The position numbers and the translations under genes were made by a program. Of a DNA stretch of 64,000 bases, positions 8,773 to 19,096 are shown piece by piece. This DNA is from Pseudomonas sp. St316 (GTDB lineage Bacteria > Pseudomonadota > Gammaproteobacteria > Pseudomonadales > Pseudomonadaceae), in assembly GCF_018325905.1 (NCBI RefSeq), contig NZ_AP021901.1, positions 5,332,001 to 5,396,000 on the forward strand, in the 5' to 3' direction. The notes below the pieces were generated by a model. That model did no database searches. It had not been told where the DNA came from and saw nothing but the letters and a program-made list of their open reading frames with translations. The stretch's first letter is position 1. Every line of letters begins with the position of its first letter.

Positions 8773-10332
8773 ATGCCCCGTAAAACCTGGCGCGCCGCCC
8801 TCGCCGCCTATGCCAGTCCCTCGACGCTCGTGCTGTTGCTGCTTGGCTTCGCCGCCGGCTTGCCGTACATGCTGGTGTTTTCCACGCTCTCGGTCTGGTT
8901 GCGCGAAGCCGGTGTGGCCCGCGAAACCATTGGCTACGCGAGCCTGATCGGCCTGGCGTACGCCTTTAAATGGGTCTGGTCGCCGCTGCTCGACCAATGG
9001 CGCCTGCCGTTGCTCGGTAAACTCGGGCGTCGGCGTTCATGGCTGGTGCTCTCCCAGGGCCTGGTGATCCTCGGCCTGATCGGCATGGGTTTCTGCGACC
9101 CGCAAAAACACCTGTCTTGGTTGATCGCCATCGCCGTCATCGTGGCCTTCGCCTCTGCGACCCAGGACATCGCCGTCGACGCCTATCGCCTGGAGATCGC
9201 CGACGACACCCGCCAGGCCGCCCTCGCCGCCAGCTATATGTCCGGCTACCGCATCGCGGCACTGCTGGCCACCGCTGGCGCCCTGTTCTTCGCCGAAGGG
9301 TTTGGCTCCACCGGCTTCAGCTACAAACACTCGGCCTGGGCCGGCACCTACCTGCTGTTCGGTGTATTGATGGTCCCGGCGTTGCTCACCTCGCTGTTCA
9401 TGCGCGAACCGCCGGTGCCACTGCGCACCCAACTGCAGGCCGGACGCTACTCGTTCGCCCATCAACTGGCGTCGGTGTTCGTGCTGATCGTGCTGCTGGT
9501 GTCGGTTCCGGCGATGTTCACCCAGCTCTACAACACCGACTTCGCCAGCGTGCTGTTCGAAGGCGTCAGCCTGCTCGACCTGCTGCTCGAAGACCGCGCA
9601 TTCCTGCGGGCCATCCTCTATATCATCCTGACCGCCCTGTGCCTGTCGGCCGTGGGCCGCCGCGGATTGGCGCCGGTGCTGACGCCGGTCAACGACTTCA
9701 TCCTGCGCTATCGCTGGCAGGCCCTGCTGTTGCTCGGGCTGATCGCGACCTATCGGATGTCTGACACGGTCATGGGGGTCATGGCCAACGTGTTCTACAT
9801 CGACCAGGGGTTCACCAAGGACCAGATCGCCAGCGTCAGCAAGATTTTCGGCCTGATCATGACCCTGGTCGGCGCCGGCATGGGCGGCCTGCTGATCGTG
9901 CGCTTCGGTATCCTGCCGATCCTGTTCATCGGCGGCGTGGCCTCGGCCGCCACCAACATCCTGTTCCTGATGCTCACCGATATGGGCGCCGACCTAAAGA
10001 TGCTGATTGTCACCATCTCCCTGGACAACTTCAGCTCCGGCCTGGCCACTTCGGCGTTCGTCGCCTACCTGTCGAGCCTGACCAACCTGAAATTCTCCGC
10101 CACCCAATACGCCCTGCTCAGCTCGATCATGCTGTTGCTGCCGCGCCTGATCGGCGGTTATTCAGGGGTGATGGTGGAGAAGTTCGGCTATCACAACTTC
10201 TTCCTGATCACCGCGTTGCTGGGCGTTCCGACCCTTCTGCTGATCGCCTTGCACTGGTTCCAGGAGAACCGCCGCAAGAACTCGACACCCATTGCAGAAC
10301 CAACGCCCACCCGGCCTGCGGAAGAGTCGTAG
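8773..10332 (+). CDS. ampG: AmpG family muropeptide transporter
   Basis: A 519-residue MFS protein of the inner membrane with the AmpG hallmarks: an early LLLLGFAAGLPYMLVF helix, LRE-AGV, and the SATQDIAVDAYR block between helices 4 and 5. AmpG imports GlcNAc-anhydroMurNAc peptides for cell-wall recycling, and through them influences ampC induction. Pseudomonads can carry two paralogues (AmpG and AmpP); length and motifs favour AmpG. The C-terminal tail is hydrophilic. It is co-oriented with the upstream ATL gene and downstream proS. Confidence 0.88.
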   Translation: MPRKTWRAALAAYASPSTLVLLLLGFAAGLPYMLVFSTLSVWLREAGVARETIGYASLIGLAYAFKWVWSPLLDQWRLPLLGKLGRRRSWLVLSQGLVILGLIGMGFCDPQKHLSWLIAIAVIVAFASATQDIAVDAYRLEIADDTRQAALAASYMSGYRIAALLATAGALFFAEGFGSTGFSYKHSAWAGTYLLFGVLMVPALLTSLFMREPPVPLRTQLQAGRYSFAHQLASVFVLIVLLVSVPAMFTQLYNTDFASVLFEGVSLLDLLLEDRAFLRAILYIILTALCLSAVGRRGLAPVLTPVNDFILRYRWQALLLLGLIATYRMSDTVMGVMANVFYIDQGFTKDQIASVSKIFGLIMTLVGAGMGGLLIVRFGILPILFIGGVASAATNILFLMLTDMGADLKMLIVTISLDNFSSGLATSAFVAYLSSLTNLKFSATQYALLSSIMLLLPRLIGGYSGVMVEKFGYHNFFLITALLGVPTLLLIALHWFQENRRKNSTPIAEPTPTRPAEES

Positions 10333-10461
10333 GAAACTTCAGGAAACGCCGGGGAAACCGGCGTTCACATCGGGCGACCCGCCACGCGCCTGTACGCCAG
10401 GGCATCTCGCCCGTACAATGCTCCGTCACTTCTCGTCATCAGCAACCGACAACGGCCAACC

Positions 10462-12177
10462 ATGCGCACCAGTCAATATTTGCTCGCCACACAGAAAGAA
10501 ACGCCTTCCGACGCCGTCGTGATCAGCCATCAGTTGATGCTGCGTGCCGGCATGATCCGCAAACTTGCCTCGGGCCTGTACACCTGGCTGCCGATGGGCC
10601 TGCGGGTCATGCGCAAGGTGGAAGCCATCGTTCGTGAAGAGATGGACGCTGCCGGCTGCCTGGAAGTGTTGATGCCGGGCACCCAACCGGCCGAGCTGTG
10701 GCAGGAATCGGGGCGCTGGGAAGAATACGGCCCTGAGCTGCTGCGCATCAAAGACCGTCACGGTCGGGACTTCTGTGCGGGTCCGACTCACGAAGAAGTG
10801 ATCACCGACCTGATGCGCAACGAGTTGAGCAGCTACAAGCAGCTGCCGATCAACCTGTATCAGATCCAGACCAAATTCCGTGACGAAATCCGTCCACGCT
10901 TCGGCTTGATGCGTGGTCGCGAATTCATCATGAAGGACGCCTACTCGTTCCACACCGACCTGGCCTCGCTGCAAGTCACCTACGACCGCATGCACCAGGC
11001 GTATTGCAACGTCTTCACCCGCCTGGGCCTGAAATTCCGTCCGGTTGAAGCCGACAACGGCTCCATCGGCGGCGCTGGCTCCCACGAGTTCCATGTACTG
11101 GCCGAATCTGGCGAAGACGACATCGTCTTCAGCAATGGCTCCGACTACGCCGCCAACATTGAGAAAGCCGAAGCCGTGCCACGGGAAACTTCCCGCGCCG
11201 CGCCGAGCGAAGAACTGCGCCTGGTGGATACGCCGAACGCCAAGACCATTGCCCAACTGGTGGAAGGCTACAACCTGCCAATCGAGCGCACCATCAAGAC
11301 CCTGATCGTGCGGGCCGAAGAGGAAGGCAAGCTGATCGCCCTGATCGTCCGTGGCGACCACGAACTCAATGAAATCAAGGCCGCCAACCAGCCAGGCGTC
11401 GCCAGCCCGCTGGTCATGGCCACCGAAGCCGACCTGCGCGACGCCATCGGTGCCGGTGCCGGCTCCCTCGGCCCATTGAACCTGCCGCTGCCGATCATCA
11501 TCGATCGCTCGGTGGAATTGATGAGCGACTTCGCCATCGGCGCCAACGTCGACGACAAGCACTATTTCGGCGTGAACTGGGAACGCGACCTGCCGGTTCC
11601 AACTGTCGCGGACCTGCGCAACGTCGTGGCCGGCGACCCGAGCCCGGACGGCAAGGGCACCCTGGAAATCAAGCGGGGCATCGAAGTCGGGCACATCTTC
11701 CAGCTGGGCAACAAGTACAGCAAGGCGATGAAGTGCGAAGTGCTGGGCGAGAACGGCAAGCCGGTCACCCTGGAAATGGGTTGCTACGGCATCGGTGTAT
11801 CCCGCGTGGTAGCTGCCGCCATCGAGCAGAACAACGACGAGAAAGGCATCATCTGGAGCGACACGCTGGCACCTTTCCAGATTGCCCTGGTGCCGCTGCG
11901 CTATGAAACCGACCTGGTGCGCGAAGCCACCGACAAGCTCTACGCCGAACTGACGGCCGCCGGCTTTGAAGTGCTGCTGGACGACCGCGACAAGAAAACC
12001 AGCCCCGGCATCAAGTTCGCGGACATGGAACTGATCGGCATCCCGCATCGGATCGTCGTCAGTGACCGTGGCCTGGCCGAAGGCAACCTGGAATACAAGA
12101 GCCGCACCGAGGCCGAGCCGCAAGCGCTGCCGGTCGCCGACGTGCTGTCGTTCCTCCAGGCCCGTATCCGCCGCTGA
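10462..12177 (+). CDS. proS: Prolyl-tRNA synthetase
   Basis: A 571-residue class II synthetase of bacterial type. Class II motif 2 ([23 protein letters not shown]) and motif 3 ([17 protein letters not shown]) are clear. Between them, about residues 230-390, sits the YbaK-like INS domain that edits Ala-tRNAPro. The C-terminal anticodon-binding domain holds [22 protein letters not shown]. Length fits E. coli ProRS (572). A lipoprotein gene begins 17 nt after the stop. Confidence 0.98.
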   Translation: MRTSQYLLATQKETPSDAVVISHQLMLRAGMIRKLASGLYTWLPMGLRVMRKVEAIVREEMDAAGCLEVLMPGTQPAELWQESGRWEEYGPELLRIKDRHGRDFCAGPTHEEVITDLMRNELSSYKQLPINLYQIQTKFRDEIRPRFGLMRGREFIMKDAYSFHTDLASLQVTYDRMHQAYCNVFTRLGLKFRPVEADNGSIGGAGSHEFHVLAESGEDDIVFSNGSDYAANIEKAEAVPRETSRAAPSEELRLVDTPNAKTIAQLVEGYNLPIERTIKTLIVRAEEEGKLIALIVRGDHELNEIKAANQPGVASPLVMATEADLRDAIGAGAGSLGPLNLPLPIIIDRSVELMSDFAIGANVDDKHYFGVNWERDLPVPTVADLRNVVAGDPSPDGKGTLEIKRGIEVGHIFQLGNKYSKAMKCEVLGENGKPVTLEMGCYGIGVSRVVAAAIEQNNDEKGIIWSDTLAPFQIALVPLRYETDLVREATDKLYAELTAAGFEVLLDDRDKKTSPGIKFADMELIGIPHRIVVSDRGLAEGNLEYKSRTEAEPQALPVADVLSFLQARIRR

Positions 12178-12194
12178 CACCAGATAGAGACGTC

Positions 12195-13148
12195 ATGTTC
12201 AAGCGAAACACCTTAGGCCTCGGTGGCGCCGCCCTGTGCGGCGCCCTGCTGGTCAGCGGCTGTGCCAACCACATGTCACAACGCAGCGAGCACGAAGAAC
12301 GGGTCGAGCGTAAATTGCTCGACCACAGCCTGCAGATCGACGTGGGCGAACCCAAGGTGCTCGACCTGCCGCAGCGTCGTGTGCGAATCAATGAGCAGAA
12401 GACCTTCGAAGTCACTGAGTTCGATGTCACTCGCCATTACGACCGCTACACGCCGTACCAACCCTGGCGGGAGATTTATGAGATCCCCTTGGGCGCGGTG
12501 GCCGTAGTGGCCGGTGTCGGCGCGAACGTGGTCAATGTGTTCACCCTGGGCAACCTGCCGGACACCGTGACCCGGGACTGGATCAGCTACGGTTTCGCCG
12601 GCCTCAACCCGTTCATGAACGTCCCTTCCCATGGCCGCGCCCAGCAGAACCTGGCGGGCATCGACGAAGTCCAGCGCGACAAGCGTACGGAACACTCGAG
12701 CCTGCCTTGGAGCGAACGCCCGGTGGAGGTCAAGGCCGCCCGGCAGACCTTCGAGCTGAGCACCGACCGTAACGGCGTGCTGCGCCTGAACCTGCTGGAA
12801 AGCCCGTTCGCCGAGCAGGACCTGAGCCAATTCGGCAAATTGCAGATCAGCGTGACCGATGCCCAGGACGAAGTGCACACCGACTCATCCCTGAGCATCA
12901 GCAGCACCTTGCGCAGCAAGCTGCTGGAAGCCCACGCGTTGATCTACGACGACCTGGAAGATGACGAGGTGAGCCAATGGGTGCATCGAGTCAAGCGGCT
13001 GTCGGAGCTGGGACTTGAAGAAGAGGCCAGCGAACTGGAACAGAGCCTGATCGAACTGACGCGCAATGATCCGGAGTTGCAGGCCGAATTCATGAAAGCC
13101 CTGACCAAGGATGGCGGGCGGTTGGTCGCGGATCCTGGCGTTAACTGA
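12195..13148 (+). CDS. Hypothetical lipoprotein
   Basis: A 317-residue protein with a lipoprotein signal peptide (lipobox LVSGC, acylated Cys23). A hydrophobic segment around residues 95-120 (IPLGAVAVVAGVGANVVNVF) could be a membrane-associated helix. The C-terminal 70 residues are acidic and helical (EEEASELEQSLIELT). I recognise no domain or catalytic motif. It follows proS by 17 nt and is probably cotranscribed, without any evident functional link. Confidence 0.8.
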   Translation: MFKRNTLGLGGAALCGALLVSGCANHMSQRSEHEERVERKLLDHSLQIDVGEPKVLDLPQRRVRINEQKTFEVTEFDVTRHYDRYTPYQPWREIYEIPLGAVAVVAGVGANVVNVFTLGNLPDTVTRDWISYGFAGLNPFMNVPSHGRAQQNLAGIDEVQRDKRTEHSSLPWSERPVEVKAARQTFELSTDRNGVLRLNLLESPFAEQDLSQFGKLQISVTDAQDEVHTDSSLSISSTLRSKLLEAHALIYDDLEDDEVSQWVHRVKRLSELGLEEEASELEQSLIELTRNDPELQAEFMKALTKDGGRLVADPGVN

Positions 13149-13169
13149 CCCCCCTCTGGCAAGGAACTG

Positions 13170-13209
13170 TGTGGGAGCAAGACCTGTGGGAATAAAGCTT
13201 GCTCCCACA
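13170..13209. repeat. REP-like short palindrome
   Basis: Twelve-nt arms TGTGGGAGCAAG (13170-13181) and CTTGCTCCCACA (13198-13209), a degenerate REP pair. It sits between the convergent lipoprotein gene and dinB. Confidence 0.75.
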
Positions 13210-13260
13210 GGATCCTCCTGACCACAAGTACCGCGCCAGACGGAGCATTCATCGGCTGCC

Positions 13261-14322
13261 TCACCGCTCGAACAACTCCAACTGCTCAAACCCACCGCGC
13301 AAATCCTCCAGCCGCACCCCTATCCCCAATAATCGCACTGGTTTGCCGCCCCGGTTGAACGCCTGGGTCAACAGCAACTGGTAGCTGCCCAGGTCCCGCC
13401 CTGCCCCGGCCTGTTCCAAGGTGGTTTGGGTGAAGTCATGGAACTTCACTTTGACGAACGGCTTGCCCGGTCGATAACTGCTGTCGATCCGTGCCATGCG
13501 TCCGCTGAGGGTTTCCATCAGTTCCGGCAGTTTGTCGAGGCAACTCACCAGGTCGGGCAGGTCGACATCGTAGGTATTTTCCACACTGATGGACTGCCGT
13601 CGGCTGTCGTTATGCACCAGCCGCTCATCGACCCCACGGGCCAGGCTCCAGAGGCGCTCACCGAAACTGCCAAATTCGCGCACCAGCGCCAACTTGTCCC
13701 ATTGGCGCAACTGCAAGCAATCGACGATGCCGAGCCGGTTCAGCTTATCGGCGGTGACCTTTCCAACACCGTGAAGCTTGCTGACCGGCAGGGCCGAAAC
13801 AAAGTCATCGACCTGATCGGGGGTAATGACGAACAACCCGTTGGGCTTTTTCCAGTCGCTGGCAATCTTGGCCAGGAACTTGTTCGGCGCGACGCCTGCA
13901 GACACAGTGATGTGCAATTGGTTGGAAACACGTCGGCGAATGTCCTGGGCGATGCGCGTGGCGCTGCCACCGAAATGGGCGCTGGCGGAGACGTCCAGGT
14001 AGGCCTCGTCCAGCGATAGCGGCTCGATCAGGTCAGTGTAATCGCTGAAAATCGTATGAATTTCCTTCGACGCTTCCCGATAAGCATCCATTCGTGGCTT
14101 GACGATCGTAAGGTCCGGGCAAAGCTTCAAGGCGTGACCGGAGGACATGGCCGAGCGCACCCCGTAGGCCCGCGCTTCGTAGTTACAGGTGGCAATCACG
14201 CCCCGCCGATCCGCCGAACCTCCCACCGCCAAAGGCTTGCCGGCCAGCCGCGGGTCATCGCGCATTTCGATAGCGGCATAGAAACAGTCACAGTCGACAT
14301 GGATGATCTTACGTTGCGTCAT
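13261..14322 (-). CDS. dinB: DNA polymerase IV (Y family)
   Basis: A 353-residue Y-family translesion polymerase. Catalytic carboxylates are in IHVDCDCFYAAIE and SLDEAYLDV. The helix-hairpin-helix GVGKVTADKLNRLG is present, and the little-finger domain follows. The C-terminus ends in LEDLRGGFEQLELF, containing a beta-clamp-binding QLELF motif. The chosen start (MTQRKIIHVD) fits the family; the frame is open 22 codons further upstream without family similarity. In Pseudomonas it is usually LexA-controlled, but I did not find a clear box. Confidence 0.96.
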   Translation of the reverse strand: MTQRKIIHVDCDCFYAAIEMRDDPRLAGKPLAVGGSADRRGVIATCNYEARAYGVRSAMSSGHALKLCPDLTIVKPRMDAYREASKEIHTIFSDYTDLIEPLSLDEAYLDVSASAHFGGSATRIAQDIRRRVSNQLHITVSAGVAPNKFLAKIASDWKKPNGLFVITPDQVDDFVSALPVSKLHGVGKVTADKLNRLGIVDCLQLRQWDKLALVREFGSFGERLWSLARGVDERLVHNDSRRQSISVENTYDVDLPDLVSCLDKLPELMETLSGRMARIDSSYRPGKPFVKVKFHDFTQTTLEQAGAGRDLGSYQLLLTQAFNRGGKPVRLLGIGVRLEDLRGGFEQLELFER

Positions 14323-14567
14323 AAATAAAGAAGCAGAGTGTGCGACGAATCGGACCACCAGTATCGCACCGACACCTGTATGTAGCACCAGTAGTTTGAA
14401 AGATCCTTCGTGGAGAGGCGAAAGTGCCTACACAAATTTACTTTCTCAATCGCAACGCCCCCTCCAATAGAGCCGCAACCCTTGCCAGGCCTGCGTCACA
14501 GCGCTGTCACAATGCCTTTTCACAAGGCTAAGCGCTTGAAGCGGAACAGGTTTTTATGAAGTCAGGG

Positions 14568-14595
14568 TTGACAGCGGCGCGATCCTCTGTAGAAT
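14568..14595 (+). promoter_or_regulatory. Promoter of first tRNA-fMet gene
   Basis: TTGACA (14568-14573), a 16-nt spacer, then TAGAAT (14590-14595), 13 nt before the mature tRNA start. The same arrangement precedes the second copy. Confidence 0.85.
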
Positions 14596-14608
14596 GCCGC
14601 CACACAGA

Positions 14609-14685
<77 letters not shown>

Positions 14686-14691
14686 AACATC

Positions 14692-14723
14692 AAAAAAGGC
14701 TACTCGAAAGAGTGGCCTTTTTT
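14692..14723 (+). terminator. Terminator of first tRNA-fMet
   Basis: AAAAAAGGC and ACTC-GAAA-GAGT form a hairpin with one T-G opposition, ending in GCC and six T. Confidence 0.88.
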
Positions 14724-14876
14724 GTGCGCGCTCGTTTTCTGACTACCCGATCAGAGAGTCGCCGCCTGCGACACCCTAAGCACAACCAGTTGTAGGACAA
14801 TTTCCTTTAAATTCCGAGCATTTAGGAAGGCAAGGAGCGGATCGAGCGTTTATTTGAGCCTATCGCCTTTTAACGG

Positions 14877-14904
14877 TTGACACTCAGGCATTCGCCTGTA
14901 GAAT
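14877..14904 (+). promoter_or_regulatory. Promoter of second tRNA-fMet gene
   Basis: TTGACA (14877-14882), a 16-nt spacer and TAGAAT (14899-14904), spaced exactly as in copy 1. The sequence from TAGAATGCCGCC into the tRNA is identical to copy 1. Confidence 0.85.
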
Positions 14905-14917
14905 GCCGCCACACAGA

Positions 14918-14994
<77 letters not shown>

Positions 14995-15000
14995 AATATC

Positions 15001-15032
15001 AAGAAAGGCTGCTCGAAAGAGTGGCCTTTTTT
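15001..15032 (+). terminator. Terminator of second tRNA-fMet
   Basis: The same GAAA-capped hairpin as after copy 1 with two substitutions, ending in GGCCTTTTTT. Confidence 0.88.
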
Positions 15033-15055
15033 GTGTCTGGCGAAAAAAGCTCTAC

Positions 15056-15074
15056 ATTACAAAGATTTTGTAAT
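15056..15074. promoter_or_regulatory. Perfect palindrome upstream of mprF, candidate operator
   Basis: ATTACAAAGATTTTGTAAT: 8-nt arms that are exact reverse complements around GAT, in an AT-rich patch about 75 nt before the mprF start. It could bind a dimeric regulator; which one is unknown. Confidence 0.4.
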
Positions 15075-15147
15075 TATTTTCCTTCGCAGGGATTGGTAAC
15101 TTGGCTGGATACCCCCATCCTGTCGCGCATAGCTCAAGAGGTGATTG

Positions 15148-17790
15148 ATGCGCGCCCACTCGTCTGACCCGCAAGACCCTGTTACTGCGACACAACCGAT
15201 CAAGGCCGAACGATTGCGCTGGCTGGACCGGATCAGTCAGTACCGCCAGCCTATTGGTCTGGCGGTCACGTTGCTGCTGTTTGCAATTGCCTTGATTGCC
15301 TGTCGCCACTTGCTGAGCGAGCTCGATCTTTACGCTCTGCACGATTCAATTCTGGAAGTGCCACGGCCGGCCCTGCTGGGCGCGATCGCAGCCACGGTAG
15401 CCGGTTTCATCATTCTCCTGGGCTACGAATGGTCCGCCAGCCGTTATGCCGGGGTGACGCTGCCGCCACAAACCATGATCCTGGGTGGGTTCACCGCGTT
15501 CGCCATCGGCAATGCCATTGGCCTGTCACTGCTGTCGGGCGGCTCGGTTCGCTACCGTCTGTATGCGCGTCATGGCCTGGGGGCCTCGGATGTCGCCCAC
15601 ATGACGCTGTTCGCCAGCCTGTCCCTGGGCTGCGCGTTGCCGCCGCTGGCGGCCCTGGCGACACTCAGCAACCTGCCCGCCGCGTCCGCCGCGCTGCACC
15701 TGCCTGCGACTTTGCTGGGGGCCATTTCCGTGGCGGTGCTGCTGCTCACCAGCGTCTTGGCCATCGGCATTTACCGCCGACGCCTGCCGGAACAGCCTCA
15801 TCGTGACAGCCTGCTGGTAAAAGCCGGTCGCCGCACACTGCGCCTGCCGGGCCGACGCCTGACCTTCCTGCAGCTGGTAATCACCGCGCTGGATGTCGCC
15901 GCCGCCGCCACCGTGTTGTATCTGTTGCTGCCCGAGGCGCCGCCGTTCGGCGCTTTCCTGCTGGTGTACCTGCTGGCGCTGGCCGCCGGGGTGCTCAGCC
16001 ATGTACCGGGCGGCGTCGGCGTGTTCGAAGCAATCCTGCTGGCCGCGTTTGCCGACAAACTCGGGGCCGCGCCGCTGGCCGCCGCGCTGTTGCTGTATCG
16101 CTTGATCTACGTGCTGCTGCCGATGCTGGTGGCCTGTGTGCTACTGCTGATTAATGAAGCGCAACGGCTGTTCCAGACGCGCCAGAGCCTGCGGGCAGCG
16201 TCGGGTTTCGCTGCGCCGATCCTGGCGGTGCTGGTATTCCTTTCAGGTGTGGTGCTGCTGTTTTCCGGGGTGACACCGGAAATCGATACCCGCCTGGAGC
16301 ACATCGGCTTCCTGATCCCTCATCGGCTGGTGGACGCTTCGCACTTCGGCGCCAGCCTGGTGGGCGTGTTGTGCCTGTTGCTCGCCCAGGGCCTGCGCCG
16401 TCGCCTCTCGGCCGCCTGGATGCTGACCACCATTTTGCTGCTGGTGGGCGCCCTGCTCTCGCTGCTCAAGGGTTTTGACTGGGAAGAAGCCACGCTGCTG
16501 ACGCTGACGGCCGCCCTGCTGGCGATATTCCGACGGTCCTTTTATCGTCCGAGTCGCCTGACCGAGCTACCGTTTTCCCCGCTGTTCCTGATCGCCAGTA
16601 TCTGCGTGCTGGGCGCGTCGATCTGGCTGCTGCTGTTTGCCTACCAGGACGTGCCCTACAGCCATCAGTTGTGGTGGCAGTTCACCCTCGATGCCGACGC
16701 CCCTCGTGGCCTGCGCTCCCTGCTGGGTGCCGCCGTACTGCTGGTGGTGGTGTCCCTGACCTGGTTGCTGCGCACCGCGCGGCCGGTGATCCATTTGCCG
16801 ACGGCAGAAGAACTGGAGCGGGCCAAGACGATTCTCATGACGTCTTCGCAACCCGACGGCGGCCTGTCCCTGACCGGCGACAAGGCACTGCTGTTTCACC
16901 CCAACGACGAAGCCTTCCTGATGTACGCCCGCCGTGGTCGCAGCCTGGTAGCGCTGTATGACCCGATCGGTCCTACCCAGCAACGGGCTGAAATGATCTG
17001 GCAGTTCCGCGACCTGTGTGACATCCACCATGCCCGCCCCGTGTTCTATCAGGTACGTGCCGAGAACCTGCCGTACTACATGGACATCGGCCTGACAGCC
17101 ATCAAGCTGGGCGAGGAAGCACGGGTAGACCTCAAGCGTTTCGATCTCGAAGCCAAGGGCAAAGAGATGAAGGACTTGCGCTACACCTGGAACCGCGGCA
17201 CCCGTGACGGCCTGTCGCTGGAGATCCATGAACCGGCCCAGGCGCCGATGGATGAGCTCAAGGTCATTTCCGATGCCTGGCTGACCGGCAAGAACGTGCG
17301 CGAGAAAGGTTTCTCCCTGGGCCGTTTCAGTAATGACTACCTCAAGCATTTCCGCATCGCGGTGATTCGTTTCGAAGGCCGCCCTGTCGCATTCGCCAAC
17401 CTGCTGGAAACCCACAACCCGGAGCTCGCCAGCCTCGACCTGATGCGCGCCCACCCCGAGGCGCCTAAGCTGACCATGGAATTCATGATGGTCGGCCTCA
17501 TCCAACATTACAAAAACCATGGCTACGCCCGCTTCAGCCTTGGCATGGTCCCGCTGTCGGGCCTGCAACCGCGGCGCGGCGCGCCGTTGACCCAGCGCCT
17601 GGGTTCGATGGTGTTCCGTCGTGGCGAGCAGCTCTATAACTTCCAGGGGCTGCGCCGCTTCAAAGACAAATTCCAGCCTGACTGGGAACCTCGTTACATG
17701 GCCGTGCCCGCCGGACTCGATCCGCTGGTGGCGCTGGCCGATACTGCCGCCTTGATTGCAGGCGGCCTGACTGGACTGGTGAAACGCTGA
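15148..17790 (+). CDS. mprF: Bifunctional aminoacyl-phosphatidylglycerol synthase/flippase MprF
   Basis: An 880-residue inner-membrane protein. About residues 20-540 contain many hydrophobic helices, the flippase half; about 560-870 form the cytosolic DUF2156 synthase domain that transfers an amino acid from tRNA to phosphatidylglycerol (blocks KALLFHPNDEAFLMYARRG, RGAPLTQRLGSMVFRRG, FKDKFQPDWEPRYMAVP). The P. aeruginosa orthologue PA0920 makes alanyl-PG, which lowers surface negative charge and aids resistance to cationic agents. ATG 15148 follows an AGAGGTG site. The next gene, the PA0919-like hydrolase, overlaps its stop by one base, so the two are coupled. Confidence 0.95.
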   Translation: MRAHSSDPQDPVTATQPIKAERLRWLDRISQYRQPIGLAVTLLLFAIALIACRHLLSELDLYALHDSILEVPRPALLGAIAATVAGFIILLGYEWSASRYAGVTLPPQTMILGGFTAFAIGNAIGLSLLSGGSVRYRLYARHGLGASDVAHMTLFASLSLGCALPPLAALATLSNLPAASAALHLPATLLGAISVAVLLLTSVLAIGIYRRRLPEQPHRDSLLVKAGRRTLRLPGRRLTFLQLVITALDVAAAATVLYLLLPEAPPFGAFLLVYLLALAAGVLSHVPGGVGVFEAILLAAFADKLGAAPLAAALLLYRLIYVLLPMLVACVLLLINEAQRLFQTRQSLRAASGFAAPILAVLVFLSGVVLLFSGVTPEIDTRLEHIGFLIPHRLVDASHFGASLVGVLCLLLAQGLRRRLSAAWMLTTILLLVGALLSLLKGFDWEEATLLTLTAALLAIFRRSFYRPSRLTELPFSPLFLIASICVLGASIWLLLFAYQDVPYSHQLWWQFTLDADAPRGLRSLLGAAVLLVVVSLTWLLRTARPVIHLPTAEELERAKTILMTSSQPDGGLSLTGDKALLFHPNDEAFLMYARRGRSLVALYDPIGPTQQRAEMIWQFRDLCDIHHARPVFYQVRAENLPYYMDIGLTAIKLGEEARVDLKRFDLEAKGKEMKDLRYTWNRGTRDGLSLEIHEPAQAPMDELKVISDAWLTGKNVREKGFSLGRFSNDYLKHFRIAVIRFEGRPVAFANLLETHNPELASLDLMRAHPEAPKLTMEFMMVGLIQHYKNHGYARFSLGMVPLSGLQPRRGAPLTQRLGSMVFRRGEQLYNFQGLRRFKDKFQPDWEPRYMAVPAGLDPLVALADTAALIAGGLTGLVKR

Positions 17791-19079
17791 TGATGCAACG
17801 CTCCTGGCGATACGTAGTGGCCGCTCTGCTGGTGCTGGCGGTGATTCTCGGTGGTGGTTACTGGTACTGGAACCGCCCGGCCCCGCAACCGACCCTGGAA
17901 CAGCTAGCGCCCACCGACGGCGTAGCGATGACCAGGGTCATCCCCGGTACCAAGCCGCGCGCCCAGGTGCTGGTGGCGGTCAATGAAGACCAGAAGCTCA
18001 GCGACACGCAGTTGACGACCCTCAGCCGCAGCGGCTCGGCGCAGATCGTCCAGGTGATCCTGCCCAAGGACTGCATGTTGCAAGGTCGCGCCCTGCAGAC
18101 GGGCTTGCGCCAGCTCCAAGGGCCAGCCACGCTGGTCAGCGGCATCGGCCCTGGCGCCGTGCTGGCCTGGCGCTGGTTGGCCGAGCAGAAGGACGACAAG
18201 GCCAAGGCCGTTTCGGTGGACCTGGCCCTGGAAAAACCCGGCTGCACTCACTTGCTGCCCAAAAGCGCAGCCCACGGCCACTGGCTGGTGGCCTGGAACG
18301 ATAACCCTGACGACACCAGCGCCGGCTTCGTACGGGATCAGAAAAATGCCGAGACCAGCATCAGCGACTACGACATCAATCTGCCGCAAGTGCTGAACAA
18401 CGAACTGCGCAAAATCCTGGTGGGCACCGACAAGGCCAAGGGTGGCCTGGCCATCCCAGTGGTAGAAGTCCCAGCCAGTCAGGCGCGGGACACCGTAACC
18501 CTGTTCCTCTCCGGCGACGGCGGCTGGCGCGACCTGGACCGCGACGTGGCCGACGAAATGGCCAAGATCGGCTACCCAGTGGTCGGCATCGACACCCTGC
18601 GCTACTACTGGCAGCACAAGAGCCCTGAACAGAGCGCGGTAGACCTCGCCGAGCTGATGCAGCACTACCGCCAGATCTGGGGCACCAAGCGCTTCGTCCT
18701 CACCGGCTACTCCTTCGGCGCCGACGTGTTGCCGGCCATCTACAATCGCCTGCCAGACACCGAACAACAGCGGGTCGATGCAATTATCCTGCTGGCCTTC
18801 GCCCGCACCGGCAGCTTCGAGATCGAAGTCGAAGGCTGGCTCGGCAACGTCGGCACCGAAGCCGCCACTGGCCCGGAAATGGCCAAGCTGCCCGCCGAGA
18901 AAGTGGTGTGCATCTATGGCGGTGAAGAGGCCGACGAAAGCGGCTGCACCGACAAGACGGCCGTGGGCGAAGCCATCAAACTGCCTGGCGGCCATCACTT
19001 CGATGAAAACTACCCGGCCCTGGCCAAGCGCCTGATCGACGAGATCAACAAGCGCCAGAGCAAACCTGCCGACCAGTGA
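17790..19079 (+). CDS. VirJ/AcvB-like serine hydrolase, probable aminoacyl-PG hydrolase
   Basis: A 429-residue protein with an N-terminal membrane anchor or signal (residues 8-28, YVVAALLVLAVILGGGYWYW) and a periplasmic alpha/beta hydrolase domain. The C-terminal half has the nucleophile elbow GYSFGAD, an upstream LFLSGDGGWRDLD loop and a candidate catalytic His in GGHHFDENYP. In P. aeruginosa the homologue PA0919 sits in an operon with the alanyl-PG synthase and hydrolyses alanyl-PG. The same order and the TGATG overlap here support that role. A second ATG at 17793 would serve equally well. Confidence 0.88.
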   Translation: MMQRSWRYVVAALLVLAVILGGGYWYWNRPAPQPTLEQLAPTDGVAMTRVIPGTKPRAQVLVAVNEDQKLSDTQLTTLSRSGSAQIVQVILPKDCMLQGRALQTGLRQLQGPATLVSGIGPGAVLAWRWLAEQKDDKAKAVSVDLALEKPGCTHLLPKSAAHGHWLVAWNDNPDDTSAGFVRDQKNAETSISDYDINLPQVLNNELRKILVGTDKAKGGLAIPVVEVPASQARDTVTLFLSGDGGWRDLDRDVADEMAKIGYPVVGIDTLRYYWQHKSPEQSAVDLAELMQHYRQIWGTKRFVLTGYSFGADVLPAIYNRLPDTEQQRVDAIILLAFARTGSFEIEVEGWLGNVGTEAATGPEMAKLPAEKVVCIYGGEEADESGCTDKTAVGEAIKLPGGHHFDENYPALAKRLIDEINKRQSKPADQ

Positions 19080-19096
19080 CCTGATGCAGGCATGAC

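Noticed and set aside
10426..12180. Long minus-strand open frame opposite proS
   Set aside because: High-GC third positions keep the antisense frame open; composition is abnormal, no motif is visible, and proS on the other strand is certain. The same applies to frames opposite rimO (21510-22853), mutS (51496-53268), sheath (40772-42082) and others.
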